Source: Eubacterium oxidoreducens
Lineage (GTDB): Bacteria; Bacillota; Clostridia; Lachnospirales; Lachnospiraceae
Direction of reading: 5' to 3'
DNA length: 64,000 nucleotides
NCBI RefSeq assembly: GCF_900104415.1
Contig: NZ_FMXR01000004.1
Span: forward strand, 62,001-126,000
Under the pieces are notes generated by a model. The model saw nothing but the letters and a program-made list of their open reading frames with translations, was not told where the DNA came from and did no database searches. Made by a program: the position numbers and the translations under genes. This document shows positions 1 through 8,500 of this stretch, piece by piece. Each line of letters begins with the position of its first letter. Positions within the stretch are counted from its first letter, which is position 1.

Positions 1-1
1 T

Positions 2-301
2 TACGGAAATATGGTAATCGTAATGAATTGCATTAGAACGTTGGCAAAAAAGGGGCTATGCGTGATTTTTACGACACATATGCCAGATCAGGCATTTATG
101 TGTAACGCGAAAACAGCGATGTTATTTCGCAATGACCCGATAATTTTTGGAGAAGCAAGTCGCGTAATTACAGAGAAAAATTTATATAAAGCGTATCAAA
201 CAGATATTCAGATACTAGAAGTAATTGATCAGGATGGTTGTCCTGTAAAAATATGTACACCGCGATTTCATAAATCGCAAAATGGAGGATATGATGAGTA
301 A
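2..301 (+). CDS. ABC transporter ATP-binding protein, FecE/FepC type (C-terminal fragment)
   Basis: The frame is open to the left window edge, so only the last ~100 residues are seen. They begin with YGN, as after the D-loop of iron/cobalamin-type ABC ATPases, and continue with the switch-histidine loop TTHMPDQAF and a short C-terminal tail resembling FecE, FepC or BtuD. In that family the protein hydrolyses ATP to drive import of siderophore, haem or cobalamin through a membrane permease, which would lie upstream. The stop overlaps the start of the MoxR gene by 8 nt, so they are translated from one message. A FecB-like binding lipoprotein encoded four genes downstream fits as a partner. The substrate cannot be told. 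Walker A and the signature motif are outside the window. Confidence 0.75.
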   Translation, partial: YGNMVIVMNCIRTLAKKGLCVIFTTHMPDQAFMCNAKTAMLFRNDPIIFGEASRVITEKNLYKAYQTDIQILEVIDQDGCPVKICTPRFHKSQNGGYDE

Positions 302-1307
302 CGTAACAGAATTTGAAAAAGAGAAACTTAGCTATGAAGTACTAAGTGAGGAAAATGCAAAAAAGGCACAGGAGAAAATTCGTGCAATTATAGAAAATGT
401 GGAAACCGTGATAACAGGTAAGCGGGAAAAGGTAGAACTGACTGTTCTTGCAATGCTTGCCGGCGGGCACGTTTTGATTGAGGATGTTCCGGGAACAGGA
501 AAGACAAGTCTTGTGTCCGCATTGGCAAAAACAATTGCCTGTAATTATAGCAGGATTCAGTTTACACCCGATGTAATGCCGTCGGATGTAACCGGTTTTT
601 CCATTTATAACCAAAAAACGGGTGAGTTTGAGTTTCGGCCGGGTGCGGCAATGAGTAATATCGTGTTGGCCGATGAGATCAACCGAGCATCCGCAAAGAC
701 ACAGTCCGCAATGCTGGAAATTATGGAGGAGCGACAGGTAACGGTAGATGCAAATACGTACAAGATGGAGGATCCATTTATCGTATTAGCAACGCAAAAC
801 CCGATTGAATCACTTGGAACGTATCAATTACCGGAGGCGCAGATAGATCGATTTATGATAAAGATTTCTCTTGGATATCCGGAACTAATGGATGAAGTAT
901 CCATTATCATGCATGGGAAAAAGGCGAAAAGCAAGATTGCGTCGGTCATCTCCGCACAGGAAGTAAGACAATTGATTCAAGATACGAATCATATAAAAGT
1001 CAGTCGTTTGGTATCCACCTATATTGTCCATATCATTGCGGCGACAAGAACAAATGCAGATATCAAGCTGGGAAGTTCGCCGCGAGGAAGTATTGCGCTG
1101 TACGCACTAGCAAGAGCATATGCGATGTATAACGGAAGAAATTATGTCATTCCGGACGATGTAAAATATCTTGCACCTTATGTATTGGCACATAGAATAA
1201 CGCTTACGCATGCAGCAAAAACGGAAAAGAAAAATCCGGTAGATATAATTCGTAAGATTGTAAGTAGTGTTGTTGTACCAGTAACGAAGGAGGATCTGGA
1301 GGTCTAG
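294..1307 (+). CDS. MoxR-family AAA+ ATPase
   Basis: 337 residues, the usual MoxR length. Walker A (EDVPGTGKT, about residues 63-71), Walker B (IVLADEINR, about 123-131), a sensor-1 region (LATQNPIE) and the AAA lid are all visible. MoxR ATPases act as chaperones or assembly factors for VWA/DUF58-type partners, and a DUF58 gene follows directly with no gap. ATG 294 is chosen over the upstream ATGs at 282 and 291 because GGAGG at 284-288 gives a 5-nt spacing to 294. The gene overlaps the end of the ABC ATPase gene. The exact client is unknown. Confidence 0.9.
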   Translation: MSNVTEFEKEKLSYEVLSEENAKKAQEKIRAIIENVETVITGKREKVELTVLAMLAGGHVLIEDVPGTGKTSLVSALAKTIACNYSRIQFTPDVMPSDVTGFSIYNQKTGEFEFRPGAAMSNIVLADEINRASAKTQSAMLEIMEERQVTVDANTYKMEDPFIVLATQNPIESLGTYQLPEAQIDRFMIKISLGYPELMDEVSIIMHGKKAKSKIASVISAQEVRQLIQDTNHIKVSRLVSTYIVHIIAATRTNADIKLGSSPRGSIALYALARAYAMYNGRNYVIPDDVKYLAPYVLAHRITLTHAAKTEKKNPVDIIRKIVSSVVVPVTKEDLEV

Positions 1308-2585
1308 ATGAAAAAGATAGGAAAACCATCTGCGATTTTGAAAAAAACAGGTTATGTGTTGTTGATGGTTGGAATCATCGTTGTGCTTGCCGTACCGGCT
1401 GTGTATATCAACACCTGGTATGGGTACTTTCCGGTCATATTTTTTGGATTAATTTTATTGCTTTCCTGGCTAAGCTTGTGCAGAGTTAATCAAAAACTAA
1501 AGATTCACAGTGGCTCAGAAAACGCGGAATGTGTTAGGGGTGGACTGATTAGTGTGAATCTGACAATGGAAAATGGATCTAGAATCTTTTGCCCGAAAAT
1601 GGTTGCGGAGTTGTTTGTTACAGACTTGTTTTGGAATAATGATTTTTCATCAAAGGCTTTTTTTACCTTACCACCAAAGGCGAATACCAATATGGGATTT
1701 GATGTGGATATGAATCATATCGGCGTGTACCATGTGGGAATGGAAGAACTCAAATTATACGATTTTCTGGGGTTTTTCAGAAAAAAAACGAGTCTTAACA
1801 GTGAGTTTGATGTCTTTGTAAAGCCAAGAATATACCCACTCGAAGAGCTCTATGATACCGAAGAGATGACGATGGAAAGTGATCAAAATGAACGAGCAAC
1901 TACGATAAATGGAAATGACTATATCGGAGTTCGGGAATATGAACGAGGAGATTCCATGAAGCAGATTCACTGGAAATTGTCAGCACATACATTGGGATAT
2001 ATGACGAAACTGTATGAACAAAGCAGGCAAAAAAGCTATACCGTAATTTTGGATTTTGCAACAATTGCCAGTTATAATCGCGAGCAGCTTATGGATATAA
2101 ACGATTGTTTGATTGAGACGTCGCTGTCCATCATAGATGAAATCGCAAAGCAACATACGTCTACGGCACTAATCTTTACAAATCGAGAGAAACAAATACA
2201 GCGAAGAGGACTAAGGGATGTACGTGCACAGATGCTTGATTTAATACGAAATTTTGCAGTGATTACACCGGATCCGTCACCGGATTTTCCGGATGCGTTA
2301 GAGATGATGATAGAAGAAAACTCGCAGGCAAATAGATCTACGAATGTTATAATCTGTACTTCGAGAGTAACAGATGAATTGATTATGCAAATGGTTCAAA
2401 TCAAAAGACAGAGAAGAAGTGTGGAGTTGTATGAAATCGTACCTGCAGTGATAAACAGCCGAGAGCTTGCTCATAAGCGGGCAAGATTGTCTGCACTTGA
2501 GGAAGTAAAGATTCCATATCATTTCATACGGACCAGTGAGTATGAAAGAGCAAAAAACAATTTAAATGAGGAGGAGCCGGCATGA
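1308..2585 (+). CDS. DUF58 domain protein (VWA-like), membrane anchored
   Basis: 425 residues. Two hydrophobic helices near the N-terminus (about 14-32 and 36-56) are followed by a beta-rich part and the DUF58 signature around residues 200-230 (GVREYERGDSMKQIHWK). DUF58 proteins pair with MoxR ATPases, and their C-terminal part is distantly VWA-like. The gene starts immediately after the MoxR stop and its TGA overlaps the next ATG (ATGA), so the three genes are translationally coupled. The function of MoxR-DUF58 pairs is mostly unknown outside a few systems; a role in assembling or maturing envelope proteins is an inference. Confidence 0.88.
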   Translation: MKKIGKPSAILKKTGYVLLMVGIIVVLAVPAVYINTWYGYFPVIFFGLILLLSWLSLCRVNQKLKIHSGSENAECVRGGLISVNLTMENGSRIFCPKMVAELFVTDLFWNNDFSSKAFFTLPPKANTNMGFDVDMNHIGVYHVGMEELKLYDFLGFFRKKTSLNSEFDVFVKPRIYPLEELYDTEEMTMESDQNERATTINGNDYIGVREYERGDSMKQIHWKLSAHTLGYMTKLYEQSRQKSYTVILDFATIASYNREQLMDINDCLIETSLSIIDEIAKQHTSTALIFTNREKQIQRRGLRDVRAQMLDLIRNFAVITPDPSPDFPDALEMMIEENSQANRSTNVIICTSRVTDELIMQMVQIKRQRRSVELYEIVPAVINSRELAHKRARLSALEEVKIPYHFIRTSEYERAKNNLNEEEPA

Positions 2586-3877
2586 AATTTTATATCAAAA
2601 CCAGAATCTGGGATTGGCTCTTTTTGATCGTAATTAGTACGGGTTTAGTATTCCATATTTATTCGGGTTTTGAACTTGATTATGGATTGGCACAAAATGT
2701 ACCGCTCGTAATTGCATGTATGGCCGGTTTGCATCTGATTTATCTGCTGTTTTCCTATGAGAAAAGAACCCGAATCCTGGGAATTATTCTGGTTGTAGTA
2801 GTGCTTATGATTTTGATTGTGTATGGACATGCAAGCCATATCTTTGATGAGGAAGCGGCAAATGCAACAGGAATTGCTGTTATCTGCACCATTGCAACAT
2901 CATTTGTATGCTATTTGGCAACGAGAACAAGAGTAGCAACGATAGTCTTATTGGTTGTTGGTAATCTGGTTTGTGCAGGAAGTCACTTTCTGCAATTTCC
3001 GGTAGAAACATGGCAGCTTATCGTGTTTATAGCAGGAACGGTTGCAATGCTGGGATATCGAAATTATATGATGACGGTATTACAGGTGCATAGTGGAAAG
3101 GTGCGTTTACATCGATATGCTATACAAATCCTGATTGGGATTGCAGCAGTCTGTCTGTTAACGACGGGATTGTATCTGGGTGTGGTAAAACCACTTAACC
3201 CTCCGACAAGACAGCTGACGTTAATTACCAAACTAGAACGCATGGATCTTCTTTCCAAGATAGGAGTATCTTCTCTAAAAGAATATTTAGATCCTAATCT
3301 ACTATCCCAGTCACAAAAACAGTTAGAACTGGCATCGCAGCTTGAGGAACAACAACAGCAAGAGCAGACAGAGGAAGAAGACAAAGAGCAGTCACAGCAA
3401 AATGCGAATGGAAGTATTGGCGTAAATCTTATGCACTATGATTTTACAAAATATACAATACCGCTAGGAATTATTGTTCTTGCAATTATAGTGTTTTTGC
3501 TGGTTGGACAGTGGTTTATCAGAAGAAAAAAGTGGAAAAAGCAAGTTACAGCGCTTAGCTATGAGGGACAGGTTAATGCGTATTATAGGTTTTTCTTAAA
3601 AGCGCTTAAAAGAGCGGGATATCAAAAACCAAATCATCATACCTTATATGAGTATTCAGAAAGTCTCTCTCATGAGATGCAGGCATTTGATGGGAAAGAG
3701 GCTTCTTTTGAACAGCTTACAGATATTTATATCAAAATGGTATACGGTGAGAAGGTCGTTTGCAAGGAAGAAGTATCAAAGTTTGAAAAATATTATGAAG
3801 GATTTTTCAAAAATCTCAAAAAAGAAATCGGATTGTGGAAATATTTGCGAAAAATCTGGTTTCTGGCAACTGCATAA
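2582..3877 (+). CDS. TgpA-like multi-pass membrane protein lacking the transglutaminase core
   Basis: 431 residues. About seven hydrophobic helices occupy residues 10-205, then a Q/E-rich linker (about 245-285) and one more membrane helix (about 293-315), and finally a ~115-residue cytoplasmic tail with GQVNAYYRFFLKALKRAGY. This is the arrangement of TgpA/DUF3488-DUF4129 proteins that follow MoxR and DUF58 genes, but the extracytoplasmic transglutaminase-like domain with its Cys-His-Asp triad, normally between the last two membrane parts, is missing and replaced by the short Q/E linker. The start overlaps the DUF58 stop. It is probably a structural partner of the MoxR-DUF58 pair and not an enzyme. 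Assignment rests on position and topology. Confidence 0.6.
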   Translation: MKFYIKTRIWDWLFLIVISTGLVFHIYSGFELDYGLAQNVPLVIACMAGLHLIYLLFSYEKRTRILGIILVVVVLMILIVYGHASHIFDEEAANATGIAVICTIATSFVCYLATRTRVATIVLLVVGNLVCAGSHFLQFPVETWQLIVFIAGTVAMLGYRNYMMTVLQVHSGKVRLHRYAIQILIGIAAVCLLTTGLYLGVVKPLNPPTRQLTLITKLERMDLLSKIGVSSLKEYLDPNLLSQSQKQLELASQLEEQQQQEQTEEEDKEQSQQNANGSIGVNLMHYDFTKYTIPLGIIVLAIIVFLLVGQWFIRRKKWKKQVTALSYEGQVNAYYRFFLKALKRAGYQKPNHHTLYEYSESLSHEMQAFDGKEASFEQLTDIYIKMVYGEKVVCKEEVSKFEKYYEGFFKNLKKEIGLWKYLRKIWFLATA

Positions 3878-3888
3878 GGAGGGTACTT

Positions 3889-5574
3889 ATGAAATATGGA
3901 AAACGATATATAGGTATGCTAATCATAGCAGCGCTCATTATGGCGATGCTGAGCGGATGCCGAAAAAGTCCTGTATTGGAGCAAAAAATCTACACATCAT
4001 CCGCGCAGGAATTAGATCCCGATCAGCAGGCTGAGGATAGAGATGAAGACAGCGATGATGAAACGCAGGGAAATGACAAAGTGGATGAAAATGCGCAAAA
4101 TGCAGATGATAGCGCTGCAACAGAAGGCGTAGCCTCAGCAGATGGTACCGGTACAGGTGCGGATACACAATACAATAAAAATGGAAACGATGATTTAAGT
4201 GCACAAGGTAGTGGTTCTTCAGAGGGAAGTGAAGAAGGACTTACGGATAATTCCGCAGAAGGAAATGCAGATGGAAACAATTCGGAAGATGGTGAAGGAA
4301 GTAATATCAAAAACGATTCAGATGCATCTGCATCCGGTATCTCGGAAAATGATGGAGAAGAGAGGGAAATTACGGAAGATGCTGATATTGTAGCGGCGCC
4401 GGGAGCGGCAGCACAGATTGTGGAGATGGTAGCAGGTAGCGGACATTTGGTAGCATCTTCTCAAAGCTTTACTTCTAATACATATGCCAAACAGTTTTCA
4501 GATTATTCCTCAGTAAAAGCACTTTGGACCGGAACCGGCGCAGACCATGGAGTTACGGTCTCTAAATTAATCGATATTGAGGAGCTTGATACGGTCTTTT
4601 ATATTACCGGAGAAGGTCTTACCAGTTCCCAGGTTGATAAGTTAACAGATGCCGGAATTAATTGTATAGCTTTGCCACAGCTGACTTCTACAAGTAATCT
4701 GATTGAGGCTGTGGATGCGGTAGCGGAAGCATTTGACAAGGCAACAGGAGGAGACTCTAAGAAGGTTGCCGCAAAATATGAAAAATGGATTGACCAGGTG
4801 CAATCTGACGTAGGCGGTGGAGATTCTTCTTATTATACATTGTACGTCAGTGAATGGGATGATGATGTGACATATCAATTAAAGGGAGATTATAGTGCAC
4901 TTCCGTCGAGCGCAGGTGTAAGCAGCTCGGGACAAGGGAGCGGTGTGGCACTTGTGCCGGCAGGTGATGCGGTCTTACTTATGAATGAAGTGCTAGAATG
5001 GGCGAATGTAGAAAATCAATCACAGCAAGCAAGTGCGGGAGATCATGATGGCTTTTATGCAACACCGATGTTTAATCAGTTTAATCCAACATTTAGCGGC
5101 GGTGACGGGGATTATATATATAAAAAGGATAGTGACCATGGGTCGCAGTATGATAATTTTGTATCCGTTAATAAATCCGGCTCATATGTCAGTTTAGGAA
5201 GCAGTCAGTTTAAATACCTGATCGTCGGCAGTAGTGAGACGAAATCTGCAATAGAAGACAGCTGGTTTTGGGAAGCAAAGGGAACTGCAAGTGGAGGAAG
5301 TCCGATTATTAACGTGGATGGCGGATATTATAATGACGAGCTCGATATCATGTTATATGGAGAAATTAAGGATGATTACGAAATCTGTGTGAATCCAAGC
5401 GGAGTCGGCGATTGGGCAGGAGGAAGTATCGAATCTCCGCTAGAAGGCTACTGGATTTCTTATATTTACGATAATGGAATTTCCAAATCGAAATTAAAGT
5501 CAGCCATTAAGAGTTTCTACAACACATTTTATGGAATCTCCTTATCAGATAGCCAGATTTCATCGATGATATAA
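3889..5574 (+). CDS. FecB-like ABC substrate-binding lipoprotein with long acidic spacer
   Basis: 561 residues from ATG 3889, chosen because AAGGAGG lies just upstream and because it gives a clean lipoprotein signal (hydrophobic stretch then LSGC, Cys at about residue 24). About residues 40-175 are an acidic Asp/Glu/Ser/Gly/Asn spacer. The rest resembles a type III (iron/cobalamin) binding protein: a DTVFYITGEGLT-like strand near residue 230, a long helix with KYEKWIDQVQ, and a C-terminal block with NPSGVGDW and a final helix like the end of FecB/BtuF proteins. It would sit on the outer membrane face and feed the ABC importer whose ATPase ends at the window start. The ligand is unknown. Its place after MoxR-DUF58 genes is unusual. 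Confidence 0.65.
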   Translation: MKYGKRYIGMLIIAALIMAMLSGCRKSPVLEQKIYTSSAQELDPDQQAEDRDEDSDDETQGNDKVDENAQNADDSAATEGVASADGTGTGADTQYNKNGNDDLSAQGSGSSEGSEEGLTDNSAEGNADGNNSEDGEGSNIKNDSDASASGISENDGEEREITEDADIVAAPGAAAQIVEMVAGSGHLVASSQSFTSNTYAKQFSDYSSVKALWTGTGADHGVTVSKLIDIEELDTVFYITGEGLTSSQVDKLTDAGINCIALPQLTSTSNLIEAVDAVAEAFDKATGGDSKKVAAKYEKWIDQVQSDVGGGDSSYYTLYVSEWDDDVTYQLKGDYSALPSSAGVSSSGQGSGVALVPAGDAVLLMNEVLEWANVENQSQQASAGDHDGFYATPMFNQFNPTFSGGDGDYIYKKDSDHGSQYDNFVSVNKSGSYVSLGSSQFKYLIVGSSETKSAIEDSWFWEAKGTASGGSPIINVDGGYYNDELDIMLYGEIKDDYEICVNPSGVGDWAGGSIESPLEGYWISYIYDNGISKSKLKSAIKSFYNTFYGISLSDSQISSMI

Positions 5575-5587
5575 GAGGTGATAAATA

Positions 5588-8500
5588 GTGAAAACAATGA
5601 AAAAACGGGTTTTGTCGGTTGCAATATGCATATGTATGATTCTTGCGATGGGAATGCCGACAGTGACAAAAGCATCGACAACACAAATAGATGTCCGGAC
5701 GCAATCAGAACTGGTTGCTGCACTTGCATCTGCATCAACAGATTGTGATAATCCGACCATTATTTCCCTGACGGCGGATATACAAATAACAAGCGCATTA
5801 ACGATACCTCAAAATACATATGTTACAATCCAGTCAAAAGGAAGTACCATTTATGAACTGAAATATACGGGAGAAAGGCTTACAAATTCTACATCCGCAT
5901 TTATGACAGTAAATGGGGATTTGACGATTTCAAATGTAACCGTAAATGCGAATGAACTTGCAAGGGTTATCTATGTTGGTGTGAATAAAACAGGATATGC
6001 AGGAAGTGTGCATTTAAAATCAGGTGCCACCATTGAAAATGGAAGAGAAAGTGCAAGTGCTGTAAGTGGGCTTGGAATCTATATTCCAGCCGGCACAGAA
6101 GAGTACCATGGAAGTCTCACGATGGAAGAGGGCGCAACCATAACGAAGAATTATAATCGTTGCGGCAGCGGCACGAACTACAGCCTTGAAAGTGTTCATG
6201 GTGCCGGAGTAGCCATCGAAGCATATACAGAATTTACCATGACCGGTGGAGAGATTTCTTATAATGGAGATTATTCTGCTGATAATTCAACCGGTACGAC
6301 CGGTGCCGGAGTCTATGTGATAGGAAGTAAAGCGACCTTTAATATGAGCGGAGGAACGATTGCGAATAATACTTCTATCGCGAGTGGAGCCGGATTATAT
6401 GTGGGAACTTCCGGTGCAAAAGTTGTATTATCACAGGATGCCGCAATTACAGATAACAGTGCATGCTGGGAGTCAAACGGAGATTACAATACAACGAATG
6501 CGAAGGGCGGCGGAATCTATATTGCATCCGGAACAGTGCAGATGTACGATCAGGCCTGCATTTCCAATAACAAGGTGAGTTCAATAGGATTAAGCACGGA
6601 TAATTGGAATGGAAGTTCCTATGTAGCCTGCGGAGGAGGCGTATTTGTGCTAGGCGGCTCGTTTGAGCAATACGGAGGTACAATCAGCAATAATACCGTA
6701 TCTTGTGAAGCAGAAAATCCGGATGATATTGCTTATACATGCGCAGATGGAGGCGGTGTGTTTGTGCAGGCCGGAACCTATATCATGAATGGAGGAAGCG
6801 TTCAGAATAATGAGGTTGAAACCAATATGACTTCCAATGAGGGAAGCGGTAATGGCGGAGGCGTCTATGTAGGATTTACGGCATCAACAAGTAGTGTAAC
6901 ACCGGGAACTTTTACCATGACAGGTGGTAGCATCACGGATAATAATACGACTTCCCATGGAAAAGATTTAATGGTGGAAAATCATGTTCATTTGGAAGGG
7001 ACAACAACAGGGCAGGCATCAAGTGGAGGAACTGTGCAAGCGACCTATGACTGGGATGCCTATGCTACCCCGCTGGTACAGATTGAAGGAGCGATAACGA
7101 TAGGGGATGCATTTCTTCGAAGTGAAGCGCAAGATGCAGACGGCAAGGCGCAGCAATCTGTTTTTACGGTAACGGATTCTTTAGAAAACGCATCGATTGG
7201 TCTTGTTCTGGAAGAAGAATCAGAGCAATGCGTGGTTGCATTAGAAGGTGATGCGTATGATTTAGAAGACACAGATGCAGATGCATTTGTTTACGATTCA
7301 CAAAGTTATGAAATAGGTTTTTTATCAAGTTCTAAGATAGGTCTTGTGGAAAAGGGAGTGGGGAGAACTTCCCTTACAGATGCGGGAGCTACGATTTGCG
7401 TTGAGGAAACATCTGTATATACGGGAGAGGAAGTTTTGCCGGCAATCACTGTGAAGATAGGAGATGATGTCTTAGAGGCAGGAACGGACTATTCCGTTTC
7501 CTATAAGAATAATATCGAGGCGGGAGAAGGAACGGTTATTGTTCGTGGAATCGGTTCTTACAAAGGAAAATTAACAACGTCATTTACGATATCTCCGGCT
7601 GATTTATCTGCAACAACGGCGGCGGAGATTACATCTAAGTACTATACCGGTGAGGCGATTACACCGGCGGTAAGTCTAACATATCAAAACACAGAACTTG
7701 TGCAGGATACCGATTACAGCATTTCCTATGAGGATAATACCGATGTGGGAGAGGATGCTAAGGTGATTCTTACGGGAACCGGCAATTATACCGGAACAAA
7801 AACAATTACATTTTCCATATTAGATGCTTCGGGCATGGTGAAAGTGGATAACGAAGAAGAGTTAGTAGCTGCGCTAGAGAACGCGTCGGACATTTTAATT
7901 ACAACAGATTTTAGTGTAACGCAAAGTCTTGCGGCCGGGGAGAATCTAACAATATATGGCAATGGAAATACTTTAACTTATGAAAATGAAGCGAGTAAGA
8001 CCACCATGTTAGAGATCTCGGCAGAGGTTAAGTTGAAGGATCTGATCATGGATGGTGCTTATAATGGTCGATTACTTATGATTGAATCGCAAGGCAAGGT
8101 CGAATTGTCATCGAATACCTCTTTGTTGCGTGGCAGATATTCGGCATCCACCTCGGATGTGGGACAGATGGTATATAACAGCGGAGAACTTCAGATACAG
8201 GATGCCCAGATAGCAACGCTTAGCAAAACCGCATATGGTGGCGCAATTTATAATGCAGAAGGGGCCAATCTTGTTATGGAAGAAGGAGCCTCTATTAGCA
8301 ATATAAAATGTGCAAGAGGCGGGGCTGTGATTAATTTGGGAACGTTTACATTAAATGGCGGAACCATTAGTGAATGCCGGGGAGAGTCTTCACTGGCAGC
8401 AGCTGTGACAAATAAGGCAACTTTTGAGATGAACGGAGGTACCATTTCGGGAAGTTCATGCGAAAGACCTGCTGTATATAATACGGGAACGTTTTGCATG

